From positions 2,309,367 through 2,373,366 of the forward strand of contig NC_061062.1 of NCBI RefSeq assembly GCF_021917145.1: a stretch of DNA of 64,000 bases. The letters are read 5' to 3'. The notes beneath the pieces are model-generated. The model saw nothing but the letters and a program-made list of their open reading frames with translations. It made no database searches and was not told where the DNA came from. How positions within the stretch are numbered: the first letter of the stretch is position 1; every line of letters starts with the position of its first letter. Source of the stretch: Hypomesus transpacificus. Lineage: Eukaryota > Chordata > Actinopteri > Osmeriformes > Osmeridae. The position numbers and the translations under genes are program-made. Of the stretch, positions 29,101 to 40,787 are shown piece by piece.

Positions 29101-30425
29101 ATAACCTGAATGTTTTTCTTGTTTGTTTACAGTTCGGTTCTCCTGACCACTGACGTTGCTGCAAGAGGTCTAGATATCCCAAATGTTCAACATGTCATTC
29201 ACTACCAGGCATGTCTTTCCATAAAATTGTCTTTTAATAGTTCATCGCTGGTCAGATCAAACCTCCATTGTCTGACATCAGCGGCCTTGTCGTGTGTGTC
29301 CTCCAGGTCCCCAGGACATCGGAGACGTATGTTCATCGAAGCGGCCGGACAGCGAGAGCTGCTAAAGAGGGCCTCAGCTTGCTCCTGGTCGGCCCTGACG
29401 ACATGATGAACTTCAAGAAGATCTACAGGGCCCTCGGAAAGGACGAGGAGCTCCCCGTGTTTCCTGTTCAGAGCAACTGCATGGCAGCTATCAAGGTTAG
29501 ACCCAACGTCCGTGGGAGGGAATCCGGAACATGCCGGATACACAATCGATTCTGTCTTGGGAGTCAGATGGCTGAGCGGTGAGGGGAGTCGGACTAGTAA
29601 TCCGAAGTTTGCCGGATTGATTCCCCGCCGTGCCAAATGACGTTGTGTCCTTGGGCAAGGCACTTCACCCTACTTTCCTCAGGGGGAATGTCCCTGTATG
29701 TACAGTAAGTCGCTCTGGATAAGAGCGTCTGCTAAATGACTAAATGTAAAAATGTCTTGCTAATGCTGCACATGCCTGTTCTGTTAGGAGCGGGTCAACA
29801 TGGCCAGGAAGATCGAGAAGGAGGAGTACCACAACAGCAAAGAGAAGCAACACAACTCCTGGTTCCAACAAGCAGCAGAAGCTCTGGAGGTGGACCTCGA
29901 TGAGGACCTTTTACTTGGTAAGACCGTGTAGACTACGATGCCTTAACACTGAATGAACATGACCTGAGAGGAGAGACAGAATATATAATCCTCTTTGTGG
30001 TCTTTCCAGGCAGGGGCGTAGCTTAGTGTTCAGATGTGGGCGGGACAGCTTATAAATAACTGAGGATGTGGCCTTAAAAACGATTCTTATAAAATAAAAT
30101 AATAATTTAAGTGTGTGGGGGGTAAGATTTGCCGTTTTCCAAAGCCCCCCATGTATGCTGAAACCTCCTGTTCTCAGGTGGGAGGAAGGATGAGGAGGAT
30201 GAGCGTCAACAGCAGAAGATGGTGAAGGGAATGAAAAGGCATCTTAAACACCTCCTCTCTCAGCCGGTGTTCAAAAACGTGATGAAGACCAGGTACCCCA
30301 CTCAGATGGGCAAGCTGTCCCTGCCCCAGTTGCCCCTGGCTGGCGTGGAAACGGCTCTGACCAGCGTCTCCATCCAGAGGAAGAAAAAACAAAAACTCAA
30401 GAAAAAAACTGCCCCTGTGACTTGA
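26186..30425 (+). CDS. ddx24: ATP-dependent RNA helicase DDX24
   Basis: Nucleolar DEAD-box helicase linked to ribosome biogenesis. Exons: 26186-27200, 27334-27894, 28174-28327, 28447-28959, 29133-29208, 29307-29495, 29788-29917, 30178-30425; about 961 residues, longer than human (859). The N-terminus matches DDX24 (VKGTWKAIDVDPSFFAEEGM, LVCFEELTDY). A lysine/acidic linker follows, with a GVGDEGVGDE repeat and a second acidic insert between motifs I and Ia, both typical of DDX24. Motifs: Q (FGSPTPIQ), I (AAETGSGKT, split by intron 1), Ia (APTRELA), Ib (ATPGRL), II (DEAD), III (SAT), V (TDVAARGLDIP), VI (YVHRSGRTARA). Intron 5 uses a GC donor (CAG|GCATGT at 29209). The start follows an untranslated-exon acceptor. 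Tail-to-tail with otub2. Confidence 0.96.
26461..26549 (+). repeat. 15-bp coding repeat in ddx24 exon 1
   Basis: About six copies of GTTGGAGATGAGGGC, reading GDEGV/GDEAV in frame. It enlarges the acidic N-terminal linker and is probably length-variable between individuals. Confidence 0.85.
28057..28165. mobile_element. Short MITE-like element in ddx24 intron 2
   Basis: About 109 bp with inverted ends AGGGGCACCG and CGGCGCCCCT. Its interior resembles a dispersed fish repeat. The right end lies 8 bp before the exon 3 acceptor (GTGTGCAG). Eight-base flanks GTGTATGA and GTGTGCAG share their first four bases, weak evidence for a decayed target duplication. Confidence 0.5.
29556..29750 (+). mobile_element. 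tRNA-derived V-type SINE in ddx24 intron 6
   Basis: Head AGATGGCTGAGCGG (box A), box B-like GGATTGATTCC, central GGGCAAGGCACTTCACCC, and tail GTCGCTCTGGATAAGAGCG then CTAAATGACTAAATG. Nearly full length and the same family as the copies near 13.9, 15.9, 33.3, 44.7 and 59.8 kb. Confidence 0.85.
30005..30150. repeat. Dispersed repeat copy in ddx24 intron 7
   Basis: Shares a series of blocks with 40394-40555: CAGGGGCGTAGCTT, TCAGATGTGGGCGGG, GAGGATGTGGCC, a G run and ATTTGC. Family unknown to me; probably a short non-autonomous transposon. Confidence 0.5.
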
Positions 30426-30685
30426 TAAGAATGTCCTTGTGAAGACTGGGAGGTTGTTGTGTTTTTATGTAAATGAAAATACAAAACAAAATGCAATTGT
30501 TTTTAAGAGACTATATAGCCTTATGTCTTCAAATTCATTTAATCCAGATGGAATTATTGTACAAAAACGTTAAAGTTAAGTTAAATACAGTTTTAACATT
30601 CTTTTTAAAAAGCTTGAGTTTTAATATTTCTAGGCATACTTGAGGTGTGTAACCCTGAGATGAGAAGAAGCCAGTGACAGGCTCC

Positions 30686-32390
30686 TCAGAGAGACGTGTG
30701 TGGGTATAGAATGTCATAGTGGGATGCTTTGTACAGGAGGTGTAGGGAGGGCGTGGCCCCCTCTGGGATTGTGTGGTGAACCAGTTGCTGTTTATCACTC
30801 CTCTCCATGGAAACGATATGGAGACCGACACCCAGGGCCTCGGACAGAGCCAAGATGTCCACATGGTCACACTCCATCGCCATGGTTTCCACTTCCTGAT
30901 CGGGAGAGAACACAAAAATGGACATTGTGACCCGTGGCGAACAAGCTTGTAACGATCTCTGGGTAGATTCCAGAAATGGTGCAGTTTATCGATCGTCCTG
31001 AACAAATCCCAACTGTCCTACTGATTTGCCATTAGAGGGCAGCAAAGGCCGTGTTCGGTTCGTACTGACCTGCGTACAGTACACCTTGAGATTGGGTGCC
31101 TCCACAAAGTGAGAGAAGAAGTCGGCGTGGTTCTGCAGGTATGCTGAGGTGAGGAGACGCAGGTATTGCACTACGCTGTTCGAGGTCGTCTTCTCGTTGA
31201 AGAGTCGTAACAGTGTTCCTTCCTGGCCTCCAGCTTCACATTGTTCCAAGACATCCAAGAACTACATGGGAGGGTACAGCTTAGCGGTTAGAGCCTTTTA
31301 ACTGCAGATCAAGAGGTTACAGGTCCAAATCCCTGCCTTGTACTCTGTCAGTGCGGTTAAACTTCATGCTTAATACATTACACGATGATCATCAAATTAT
31401 ATTTCAATAACACAAACAGTGTATAAAGACAGTATAACAGATAACTGATCTAAATCCAGATAACTGAATCCAGTGGTTCTCAACCCTGTCCTCAGGGACC
31501 CCTGTTCTGCATGTTTTAGATGTTTCCCTGCTCCAACACACCTGATTCAAATGCATGTTCGTTACCAGGCTTCTACAGAGCTAGATAACGACCCTTCTAT
31601 TTGAATCAGGTGTGTTGGAGCAGGGAAACATCTGAAACATGCAGGACAGGGGGTCCCTGAGGACCAGGGTTGAGAACCACTAATCTGCTCATTTAAATTA
31701 TGCTGAAGGAGGGTGTCCTTTCTTGCCTTGTGTATTTCAAATTAGTAATAATGTAGACAAGGTAACTCACAACATTGAGCAAATCTTTGAAAGAGCTTTC
31801 ATCAAAACCTGCAGATAACAATTCTCTTTCACTCAACAGCAATGTGTCTTTAAACCTAAAACACAGAAAGGGGTTGTGTTAGAATCGTAGGTAAAAAGCA
31901 CATTCTTGGAAAGCTAATTCTTGAAAAGTGATGCAACACCTTTGCAAAGCACTGCCATTCTCCAACTCAGATTCCAGATGTCCGAAACACAGAGCTCTGT
32001 AAAAACAATTTCCATCTCCTTGGATTTTTCTCACGAATGCAAATTGGCTGCATATTTCCTGCAATAATATAGTTGTTAGTCACAGCAAGTACATTTTCAA
32101 GTATCAAGATTATTGAAATTCCAAGGCTGTCGCCACGTTTTTTTCAGTAAACATAGATACAGTAGCCTACCTTATATCGGGCATCACCGGGGTGGTCAAG
32201 CAGTCCTGAGAACACCTCTTTTTTGTTAACCAACGGTCGTGTATCTGCCTGAAGACGAATCAAAAGTAGCATTAGTCTTCTCTTAGATGTGGGTTTCCCA
32301 CACGATACTGTATTATTCATATGTAGCTACTGTAATATAGGCCAAATAGTTGGTGGCTATCGTATCATAATAAAGCAAAAATATTACCAT
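30686..32390 (-). CDS. otub2: Ubiquitin thioesterase otubain-2
   Basis: OTU-family cysteine deubiquitinase. Exons, 5' to 3': 32390-32388 (ATG only), 32248-32171, 32058-31940, 31855-31771, 31261-31070, 30895-30686; 228 residues (human 234). Catalytic Asp42-Cys45 sit in IQGDGNCFYRAL and the catalytic His at about 218 in YKASHYDILYP. LRLLTSAYLQNHADFF and MECDHVDILALSEALG match OTUB2, not OTUB1, which has a longer N-terminus. The start codon is placed at the last three bases before donor GTAATA, joining to ADTRPLVNKKEVF. This start is the least certain part, since no other Met lies before the conserved core. A possible ATTAAA on this strand is near 30543-30538. Only 260 bp separate its stop from the ddx24 stop. 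Confidence 0.93.
31264..31345 (+). mobile_element. tRNA-derived SINE head fragment in otub2 intron
   Basis: GGGTACAGCTTAGCGGTTAG (box A-like) with AGGTTACAGGTCCAAATCC (box B-like) and a GATCAAGAGG middle. It looks like a decayed tRNA-type SINE head, antisense to otub2, without the V-type tail. Confidence 0.55.
31472..31681. mobile_element. Palindromic MITE in otub2 intron
   Basis: Nearly perfect 210-bp palindrome with termini AGTGGTTCTCAACCCTG and CAGGGTTGAGAACCACT. The arms pair almost throughout, including CCTGCTCCAACACACCTGAT against ATCAGGTGTGTTGGAGCAGG. This is a familiar teleost non-autonomous DNA transposon type. RNA from either strand would fold into one long hairpin. Confidence 0.85.
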
Positions 32391-32954
32391 AGCCGAACGT
32401 CTCAACCTCGAAGTACTCAGTCTGACAGAGTTGGATTATTCGGTCTCCGAAATCCATTAGCATTGGCTAACAATCATGGAAAATGTGGTAAACATTGTCG
32501 ACCGAAAACGTTGCGTGCAGTTATGGCATGCTTAGTCTTGTTTATGAATTTCGTGCGCTTGACAAAACTCGACACGTTACTATGGTATTTAGTAAATAGC
32601 AGGGAATGCACACATTCTAGAACTGTTGCGTTTTTCTGGAACGCCAACAACAGTGACCGGATATTTAGCTCCCCACGTGCTTACTGTTAAAGGGACAGTG
32701 CACTCAATGGCAAAAACGTAACAAAATAGTATTTCCCTTTTATTTATTAATCTCTGTTTGTTTGATATAACAATCCCTAAAATAAACAAAGCAACAGAGG
32801 TATTTTCGAATATGTTTAATCACAAGCATCAGTCATAATTCCGTTTATTTTAAATACAAAACAAAACGTTGATTCACAGCATGTGTAGCCTCAATACACC
32901 ATTTTGAAACAGACAAAACAAGCTGAATTGTTCAAACATTCTGCCTAATGTTGA
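32391..32954. other. Spacer between ccdc197-like and otub2
   Basis: Holds the otub2 5' UTR/promoter (minus strand) and the 3' UTR of the ccdc197-like gene. TTTATT at about 32738 and 32843 reads AATAAA on the minus strand. No further exon seen. Confidence 0.4.
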
Positions 32955-35605
32955 TCAGCTGGACATACCACTCTTCCCGCTCATCTTACTTGCACTTTTT
33001 AGTTGTGTTTTCAGTTGTGTTCTGCTATTGTTTTTCAAAGTTCCTGACCCTCTGTCCGTGGCGCTTGTCACTGCAGAGCCAGACTCCATCAGTCGTGTGA
33101 CTCTTTTCTCCATGTCAGCCCTTTCTAGAATAAACTCCTAAAAGGAAACCAGCATTATGAAAAATGTAAACATACTAAATAATGTGATGTTATAATAAAT
33201 GGTCTGACAAAATGGGATTCCAAGACATAGAGTTTTCAGGAATCCAAACATGCATTACATTTAGTCATTTAGTAGACGCTCTTAACCGGAGCGACATACA
33301 GTAAGTACAGGGACATTCTCCCAGAGGCAAGCAGGGTGAAGTGCCTTGCCCAAGGCACACAAAATCATTTTGCACAACCGGGAATCGAACAAACAACCTT
33401 CTGATTAATAGCCCGACTCCCTAACCGCTCAGCCATCTGCCCCTGGTTATCACCTTGACCATGTCCAGTATTCTTAGCATGTTCATCTCTTCCAAAGGCC
33501 CATAATTCTGTAAGTAGCACTGCTCTCCCAGGTTCCTCACAGCGATGACCAGACATCCTACTTCTTCAAGCTGCCCAGAAAATAGGGTTTAAGTTGTTTA
33601 AGTTGCCATTCTATGGACATATGTGAAGCCCTCTGTGACATATGCTTGGAAAAAAAAGTCTATACAAATTACATTTGACCAGAAATGAATTAATATGAAG
33701 TGTGTTTCAGTCTATGGTTATTCCATCCATCCATTAGAGTATGTGTTGTGTAACTGAACCCAGACCTTGTTTCTTGACTGCCCATGGTGAATCAGTAAGT
33801 TAATCTCCTTCTGTTTGTTCTGTTCCTTTATGCTATCCCACTGGCTCTGCAGCTCAGACAGCGTCCTGTTCGCCATCTTGGAGAAAACAGAATTAGAGCC
33901 GACAGAGGCAGTACTAAATGCATCACACCTGTGTTCATGTCAACAGGTGTCGTTGTGTTGCTCGCCACCTTCTCCCAATCTTCCCCCAACTGGGATTTGA
34001 ACTCTGGTCGTCTGACTTGGGAACGTGACCACCACCTTTACAAACACAGCTCTAACCAGCTACGCCACCAAAAAGCTGACTCTTCGATGGCGCGGGTGGG
34101 CGGTATTAATACGGAGTGAGTTTTTAACCAGTTAGACTCGGTTCCACCGTGTGTGTGTGTGTGCGCGGCATGTCTAACCAGTTTGTTGGAGTTGTGCTCC
34201 TGCTTCAGGGCCTCCAGATGGCGGTGGCCCTCCTCCAGTTCCTCCACCAGCTGGCCCACGCGCTCCTCCAGGTCCTGGTGGGTGAGGGACAGGGTCTCAT
34301 GGCGACGGATGATGGGCGTGACCTGAGAGTCTGAGCCAGAGTCCAGGTAATCTAACGGTTGGATGTCAAGGTGTTACTACATGGCCTAACCAGAGCCAGT
34401 GGCTCATTGTCGAAGGGTAGTTATGTATACGATGTCAAGACACTTAATACATATAGGCCTATTGTATCTATGTGGCTTGCAAAACAGTGACTTACTTTCC
34501 GGCAGAAAGTCTAAGATTTTCATTAGGTAGTCTTCATACATTTTGTACTTGGTCACTCTGTCCTTTAAATATTGCTGTCTGTGGCAAGACAGAAGAAAGA
34601 GTTTAGGTGATATGTAACTATGTTCATCGGTATGAAGTGAAAAGTCCAAAGGTCCACTGTTACCTGGCCTGCAGCCTATCCAGCAGCTCTGCGAGTTCCT
34701 CTTTCTCTATTTCCTTTAGATGGTTCTGTTGTTTTGCAAGCTGGTATTTCTTCAGGGCTCTGCGCCTTTTCCCTTCATTGTCCTCCACAAACTTCTCAAA
34801 TTTATTCGCTCTTTCTCGAGTCTGCACGAGAGCAAGGAAACCCAGGGAAAAGACGGTCACGGATTTAGTTTGTCGCGTCAAACAGGCAGGCGTGTAATAA
34901 ATCAAGATTTGCACATATTTGCATATATCTATTTTCTGCTGCTTTACTAAAAGTATTGTGAAAGTGACTCACTTCCTGTTGTTTCTGCTCCAGTTTGGCC
35001 CTCCTCTGAGCCAGGGCCTGCATATGGCATTTGAAATCATGACGTTTGAGAGCCAGCAGTCTGTCCATCTCATCCATCTCCACCTGTTTCTTTAGAAGCC
35101 GTGTTCTCTGCAGAGTGTTGACTCCAGTGTCCAGGATTCTGCTTGTCTAAAAAATATATCAATCGTTCAGCATAAGTTACTTTTTTATTTTTCATCTTAA
35201 CCCGTAGTAATATGCACCACGAGTGGCCACAGGTATAGGCTACGATAATACATTATATTTCCCTCTTACAAAATGCAATATTAGCCTAAGCTGCATTTAT
35301 AATTGTGACTTCGCTCTCTTACCTCTGTTATAACAGGTATGTGATTGACATTGTCGACTTCTTCTCTATGAAAGTAACGGATGATTATGCAAATGTCATG
35401 GCAATGATAGTGGCAAAACTGTAATACATGTGTCCTCCTTTGGAAGTTTGTTACCATAAATCCAATGCAAATGTATTTACTGAAACACAACATACCTGGC
35501 ATCATCTACTTGCGTTACAAAAATATTCCTCATTTTATTTTCCACTTTTAGCCTTAGACGAGAATCGTCTTTATCTAAAAAAGGAAGAGAGGATCCGATG
35601 TCCAT
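32955..35605 (-). CDS. ccdc197: DUF4200 coiled-coil protein, CCDC197-like (CCDC42/CFAP73 relative)
   Basis: Exons, 5' to 3': 35605-35496, 35365-35323, 35146-34973, 34821-34664, 34578-34496, 34330-34179, 33876-33766, 33570-33454, 33137-32955; all phases agree and give a complete 376-residue protein. It is mostly coiled coil. The central part (RERANKFEKFVEDNEGKRRR, YEDYLMKILDFLPE) has the layout of DUF4200 proteins such as CCDC42 and CFAP73, which belong to sperm flagella and motile cilia. Family membership is seen in the sequence pattern. The name CCDC197 rests mainly on position between otub2 and asb2. Function is inferred: an axonemal or flagellar component. Introns contain two SINE-like insertions. 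Confidence 0.78.
33251..33444 (-). mobile_element. tRNA-derived V-type SINE, minus, in ccdc197-like intron
   Basis: Reverse orientation: tail ACATTTAGTCATTTAGTAGA at left, central AAGTGCCTTGCCCAAGG, box A complement CCGCTCAGCCATCTG at right. It ends about 10 bp from the exon at 33454. Confidence 0.85.
33945..34080 (-). mobile_element. tRNA-like SINE fragment in ccdc197-like intron
   Basis: On the minus strand it reads TGGTGGCGTAGCTGGTTAGA, a spacer, then AGAGTTCAAATCCCAGTTGG, i.e. box A and box B of a tRNA-like head. The head differs from the V-SINE copies, so it is a second SINE family. Confidence 0.6.
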
Positions 35606-36175
35606 GTTCGTTAATTGGCGTTGCAACTTTAATGTTTCTAATAGCCTTTAGTCGCCTTTTCAACTGGCCTTGAGGGTAAACAGTTCTACAAAAGTTCCTC
35701 TCCAAAAAAAATATAAGCAGCTGGTGTATCTTTGTAAGAATTGTTTCGTGCACATCAACAAGAGAGCTACAAGGGTATTTCCGGATAGGGGTGTTTTTCT
35801 TGAACTTGTGTTACATGTTGCCGGGGAACCAGAGGGGTAAGGGAAGGGAATGCGAGGGGATCGTTTCTTGGTTGCTATAGTAACTGCCCAGGAGGCGTTC
35901 TGTTTCATTCAAGGGATACAAGTGAAAGGTACTTTGGACCACTAACTTGTTAGGACCGACGCTTTAGAAACCGTTTAATTCATGCAAGGGGAGCATTCAT
36001 TTCGATTGTAATTTACGCTCTGTATTGTCCAATAAATAATAATTATTTATATTATGTGTCGTGTAACCTATGGCACATATTATAATTGTTCTTATTATTA
36101 TTTTAATAATACCATTTGCTGCAAACCAGTATTCTGACCTTGTCCTTTTTTTTGACTGGTTTATACTGGACCACT

Positions 36176-36293
<118 letters not shown>

Positions 36294-37114
36294 GAATACA
36301 CCAAATTGATTTAAAGGTTTTTCAGATACTCATAAGTTAGTTTGATATTTCTTCTGAGCCTAGGTTCAGACCCAAACCTAATCCACAGAGTCTGTCTGAT
36401 AATTTGTGTGATTTGTTTTATTTTTCTTGGAGTGTGAGTGTGACTCATTACCTCCACTATCATACCTCGAGCCAGAGAAGCCTTTTGTGGAGTGGAACCA
36501 AGCAAAGTTAAACGTGTCCTTAAAAGGCATCCCTACAGAGGACCACTTGATCTTAGCTATCAGGCGGCACAGCTGTACTCTCTCATATCAACAAGACTGC
36601 GTCTGGTCCTCAGGCTGAACGTCTGAACTGTACGAAGAAATAATGTTCTAGTGTTAACTTTTGTGATTCGTTTTGCGTGCTGTTATCGTCTAACAACCAG
36701 TTGTTCTGTTTATCTTACTTGCTGTGAGATAATTTTCTTGGGAATGTTTTACTTTTTGGGGTATGCGGACGTGTCGAAATGTTTATTATTGCAACTCTCA
36801 TTTCAGAGTTTTAAGTTTTAACTTAATTTTACTTGGAGAGTTACGGAGCGATGAGGACAACAGAAGGCTCTTGGATTAGCAGGATGTTGCAGATAGTACA
36901 AGGACCAATGGGAGCCCAGGACACTATGCCAGAGAGCAACCTATAGACAAGGCTGCCTCTCATCCAAAATTAACTGAACCTATACGGTGAGACAATTGGT
37001 CCTGTTTAAGTTCACTGTCCAAATGTGATGTAATTTCTTGTAGCGTTTTTATTTTTATATTTTTTATATTTCTTACAGTGTAACGTTAATAAATGTGACA
37101 TTAATTGTTGTTTT

Positions 37115-37208
37115 ATAGCGTAGTTTTGCCATGCACAATGTACAGCACTTTGGATCCATTTGTATTGTGTTAAATGTGCTTTATAAATAAAGGTTGATTG
37201 ATTGATTG
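37115..37208 (+). mobile_element. LINE/SINE 3' tail with (GATT)n end
   Basis: Reads CAGCACTTTGGATCC, GTGCTTTATAAATAAAGG, then TTGATTGATTGATTGA. This is the 3' end shape of fish L2/CR1-type retroposons with a tetranucleotide tail; the 5' part is not recognisable. Confidence 0.6.
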
Positions 37209-37616
37209 ACATAAATTTAATGGCGATTTATTTGACTTCATGAAATAAGTTCCTTAAAGCATCAACTCAATGCAAGAAGATTGATCCCAGTGTTAACATA
37301 GAAGGACTACCAGCCTATTATATTAATAATATAAACGTAAACATAGGCTACATAGAGAGACTAATGTAACATTTGCGGTTTAACACTTGTCCCACGACAT
37401 AGCTGACGTGCCTCAGAAAGCGGTGTAGTTTTTTTTAATCTTAGCCGTTGGCGTGTTGTGACATATATGGCGGTGCCGCTGCTGTCACATGTCAATACAG
37501 ACCTAAAATTATCTAAGCACAGCTGAGCGCCTTTCTGTTCTTCCCCCACTGTTGGTTGTCATTGACCGACCGCTGCCACACGTTCTCCCTGTTTCGTGCG
37601 CGGTGACGCTAAAATC

Positions 37617-40495
37617 ATGACTCGATTTAGTTATTCTGAGTATTTATCGCAATTTAGAAATGGTGAAAATAGAGTTAATTCGTCGTTGGGAAAATCGCCA
37701 TGCAGTACTTTGAGATGCGCGGGGAGATGGCAAGACTGCACAGCGGAAGAGTCAATAGAGTGAGTCCTTTTGTCTCTGTTGATAACGGGGATTATCAACA
37801 GGGGGGTATTAATCCCAGTTATAGGCTAACAGCCATTCTGCCACTTTCCTGAAAATAGGCGCTTTGTACAATTTTAAAAAGGCTAGATACTGTTGGAAAG
37901 GTTGATTGTTCGACATCAACACAGGGACCAATAAACTACCACATTTAATTCCCCAGTCTAAATAATCACATTCTGTCAGTTGAAGAATGTCACTGTGTCA
38001 ATATAAGTTAAATAAATAAATAAACTGCTAATATCAAAGGATTCTACACTTCTGTTTCTTTATAGGGATGTTGATCCAGTGGTGTGTTCCATTCGTAAAG
38101 GGGATGTTACTGCTGTAAATGAGCTGGCCGTGGCATCTCCTCTCAGCCTGATGAAAGGGAACCATGAAGGATGGATACCTTTGCATGAGGCAGCCTATTG
38201 TGGCCAGGCTGAATGCATAAAGGCACTACTGAGAGGTAAAGACTGAGACCCTCTTTGAAAGTTTCTCAATGGAGAACATTGCCATTGTTTGAGAGGATTT
38301 TAGATTGACTGACTGGGCGGTCACATTGTTTGGTTTTAGTTCTATTCAATACATATCGTCAGGCTTGTTGGAGATGCGCTCTTTGTTTGAGGTAAAGATC
38401 CATTGCCGTAAAACTGTCCTACACTTGACAGGATGCTGAAATGTTTTTTCTCCTCCAGCTCAGCCAGGCCTTGTTGACAAGCGCACGTTACAGGAGCAGA
38501 CCGCTCTGTTGCTGGCTGTTTCCTGTGACCACCTGTCCTGTGTGCAGTGTCTCCTACAGGCAGGGGCAGACCCTGACATCAGCAGCAAGAACAAGGACAC
38601 CCCCCTGTACAAAGGTACAGGTTCCACCTGACTAGCAAGGAACACAGAACAGGTTCTCCACTGTGGGAGGGGGGGTTGAGGTGTGTGAGTGAGTGGGGGA
38701 GGGTGGAAGGAATGTGAGTGCGTGAGATTGATCTGTCTATCTCGTCCTTCCGGTAGCGTGCGAAAGGGAGAACGTGGACATGGTGAGCCTCCTGCTGTCG
38801 TTCGGAGCCACGGTGAACCAGCGGTGCAACCAGGGCTGGACGGCCCTCCACCAAGCAGCCTGCAGGAACAACACAGACATCTGCGAGCTGCTGGTCAGAG
38901 CCGGAGCCACCGTCAACCCCCCCAACACCTACTGCATCGCCCCACTCATAGCAGCAGCTCAGCAGGGCCGGCTAGAGGGCCTGCAGTACCTCATCAGACG
39001 AGGTAGAAGTCCCTCCCTCCCTCTCTCCCTCCTTCCGTGTACAACTGTCAGTACTAGCTGTTAAAAAAGTGTATAATAAAGGAGTGATTATAATAATATA
39101 ATAAGTAAGGAGATACAACCACTTTGTTGGTTAGATGGCAACTTTGTTGAGACAGTATATATCTTTTCTCTTAGGTGCTGATGTCAACATGCACACATGC
39201 GACGGTGCCACAGCTCTGTGTGAGGCCAGTAAAAATGGTCACAGGCATGTCGTAGCAGCGCTGCTTTCCAGCAACGCCGACGCAAACAAGCCCACAAAGG
39301 CAGGACTGCTGCCCATTCACATCGCTGCCCGCTATGGACACCACGAGTAAGTCTCAGCGGGGGTTCTCTCTTTCACCAGTCCGCTTGCTGCTCTGTTGTG
39401 ATCCTCCACTGACACCTTTCCCACACTGCTTCCCAGGATCGTGTCTCTGCTCGTTCCAGTGACCAGCCGACCCCGGATCCGTCACAGCGGCATCACCCCC
39501 CTCCACCTGTCTGCTCAGCACAGCAGCGACCGGGTAACAGCCGTCCTGCTTAAAACAGGTGCGGACGTCAACGCCACGCTGTCCCCCAGCTACTCCACGC
39601 AGTATGCCGATCGCCGGGCCACCGCCCTGTACTTTGCTGTGGCCAGTGGGAGGACAGAGACAGCTGAGCTGTTGCTGAAAGCCGGGGCTAGTGTGCGTCT
39701 GGACCCGGTCAGCCCCCTGCTCCTGGCAGTCAGGCAGGGTTGTGTGCGGACGGTTGCTCTGCTGTTGGAGAGTGGGGCCGATGTGAACGCCAGCACACCA
39801 GCCTTCCCCACTAGCTTCCCCAGCACCGTGGTGCTCTGTCAGAACAACTTACCTCTTCTCAAGTATCTCCTGGACCGCGGTTGTAACGCCCAGGCCTGCT
39901 TCTCATGTGCGCATGGTAGCGGGCCCCAGCCGACCCCCCATAACCCCCACTCATACATGGGAGGTGTCAACGTGGGGGTGCTGAACGACGACATGCTGGC
40001 TTTGACCTGCACAGGGACGACTCCTGCCAGCAGAACACAGGTAGAGCTACAGTATATTCTGCATCACAGGCACTTATTTATGCTAGGATGTATTGCAAAA
40101 GGTTGTATTTGAAAAGGTTGATTAAAGCATACTGTAGGTGTGATTGTCTGGCCCACTCCCATGTTGACTGGCCCTGTCTCCCCTAGTTCTGTGAGTGGAT
40201 CTCTTCCTCGCCGGTGTGTGACGTGGCGGGGCCTGTCATCGACTTGCTGCTGGACTACGTCAGTAATGTTTCTCTGTGTGCCACACTCACTGAAGTACTA
40301 GACAGCCGGGAAGACTGGCAGTTGGTAAAGAGGAAGACAGGTTAGTGTTGTAAAATAGTTATTCTGTTTCTCTTTCTTTGTCTCACTCATTCCAGGGGCA
40401 TAGCTTTCGTTTTCAAATGTGGGTGGGGCTGATTTTTTTTCCATCATTGTGGATGTGACCATTACATTTGACGTTCTTCATATATATGAGTATGT

Positions 40496-40526
<31 letters not shown>

Positions 40527-40787
40527 GAGGGGGGGGGGGGGGGCGGCAATTTGCAATGGAACGAAACAATGAAACCTATCCCAACTCTCTTCTAACTGAT
40601 CCAATCTTCTACTATTGTTTTTGCAGTCTCACCCCGCCCGCTACTACACCTCTGTAGACTGGCTGTTCGTGGGCAGGTGGGCGTAGCCAGGCTTGGGTCT
40701 CTGAACACCCTACCTCTGCCTGGAAGATTGATCCACTACCTAAGTCTAACTACGGATGGTTCTTTGGACATCCTCTCGGACTCATAA
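37617..40787 (+). CDS. asb2: Ankyrin repeat and SOCS box protein 2
   Basis: Substrate receptor of a cullin-5/elongin E3 ligase; ASB2 targets filamins and acts in muscle and blood cells. Exons: 37617-37759, 38066-38235, 38459-38614, 38757-39002, 39175-39346, 39437-40040, 40187-40340, 40627-40787; 601 residues, complete. The N-terminus MTRFSYSEYLSQF matches the longer (beta, muscle) human isoform MTRFSYAEYF, which decides the start; a downstream in-track ATG at 37700 is in the wrong frame for exon 2. Multiple ankyrin repeats run from GWIPLHEAAYCGQAECIKAL through GADVNASTPAFP. The C-terminal SOCS box is PRPLLHLCRLAVRG with LPLPGRLIHYL. Convergent with fam181a. I found no separate exon for the short isoform. 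Confidence 0.96.
40394..40555. repeat. Dispersed repeat copy in asb2 intron 7
   Basis: Second copy of the repeat at 30005-30150: CCAGGGGCATAGCTT, CAAATGTGGGTGGGG, GGATGTGACC, then a GT and long G run, and CAATTTGCAATGG. Confidence 0.5.

Noticed and set aside
37700-37759. Alternative asb2 start at 37700
   Set aside because: It leaves exon 1 in a phase that does not join exon 2; the 37617 start joins in frame and matches the human beta isoform.
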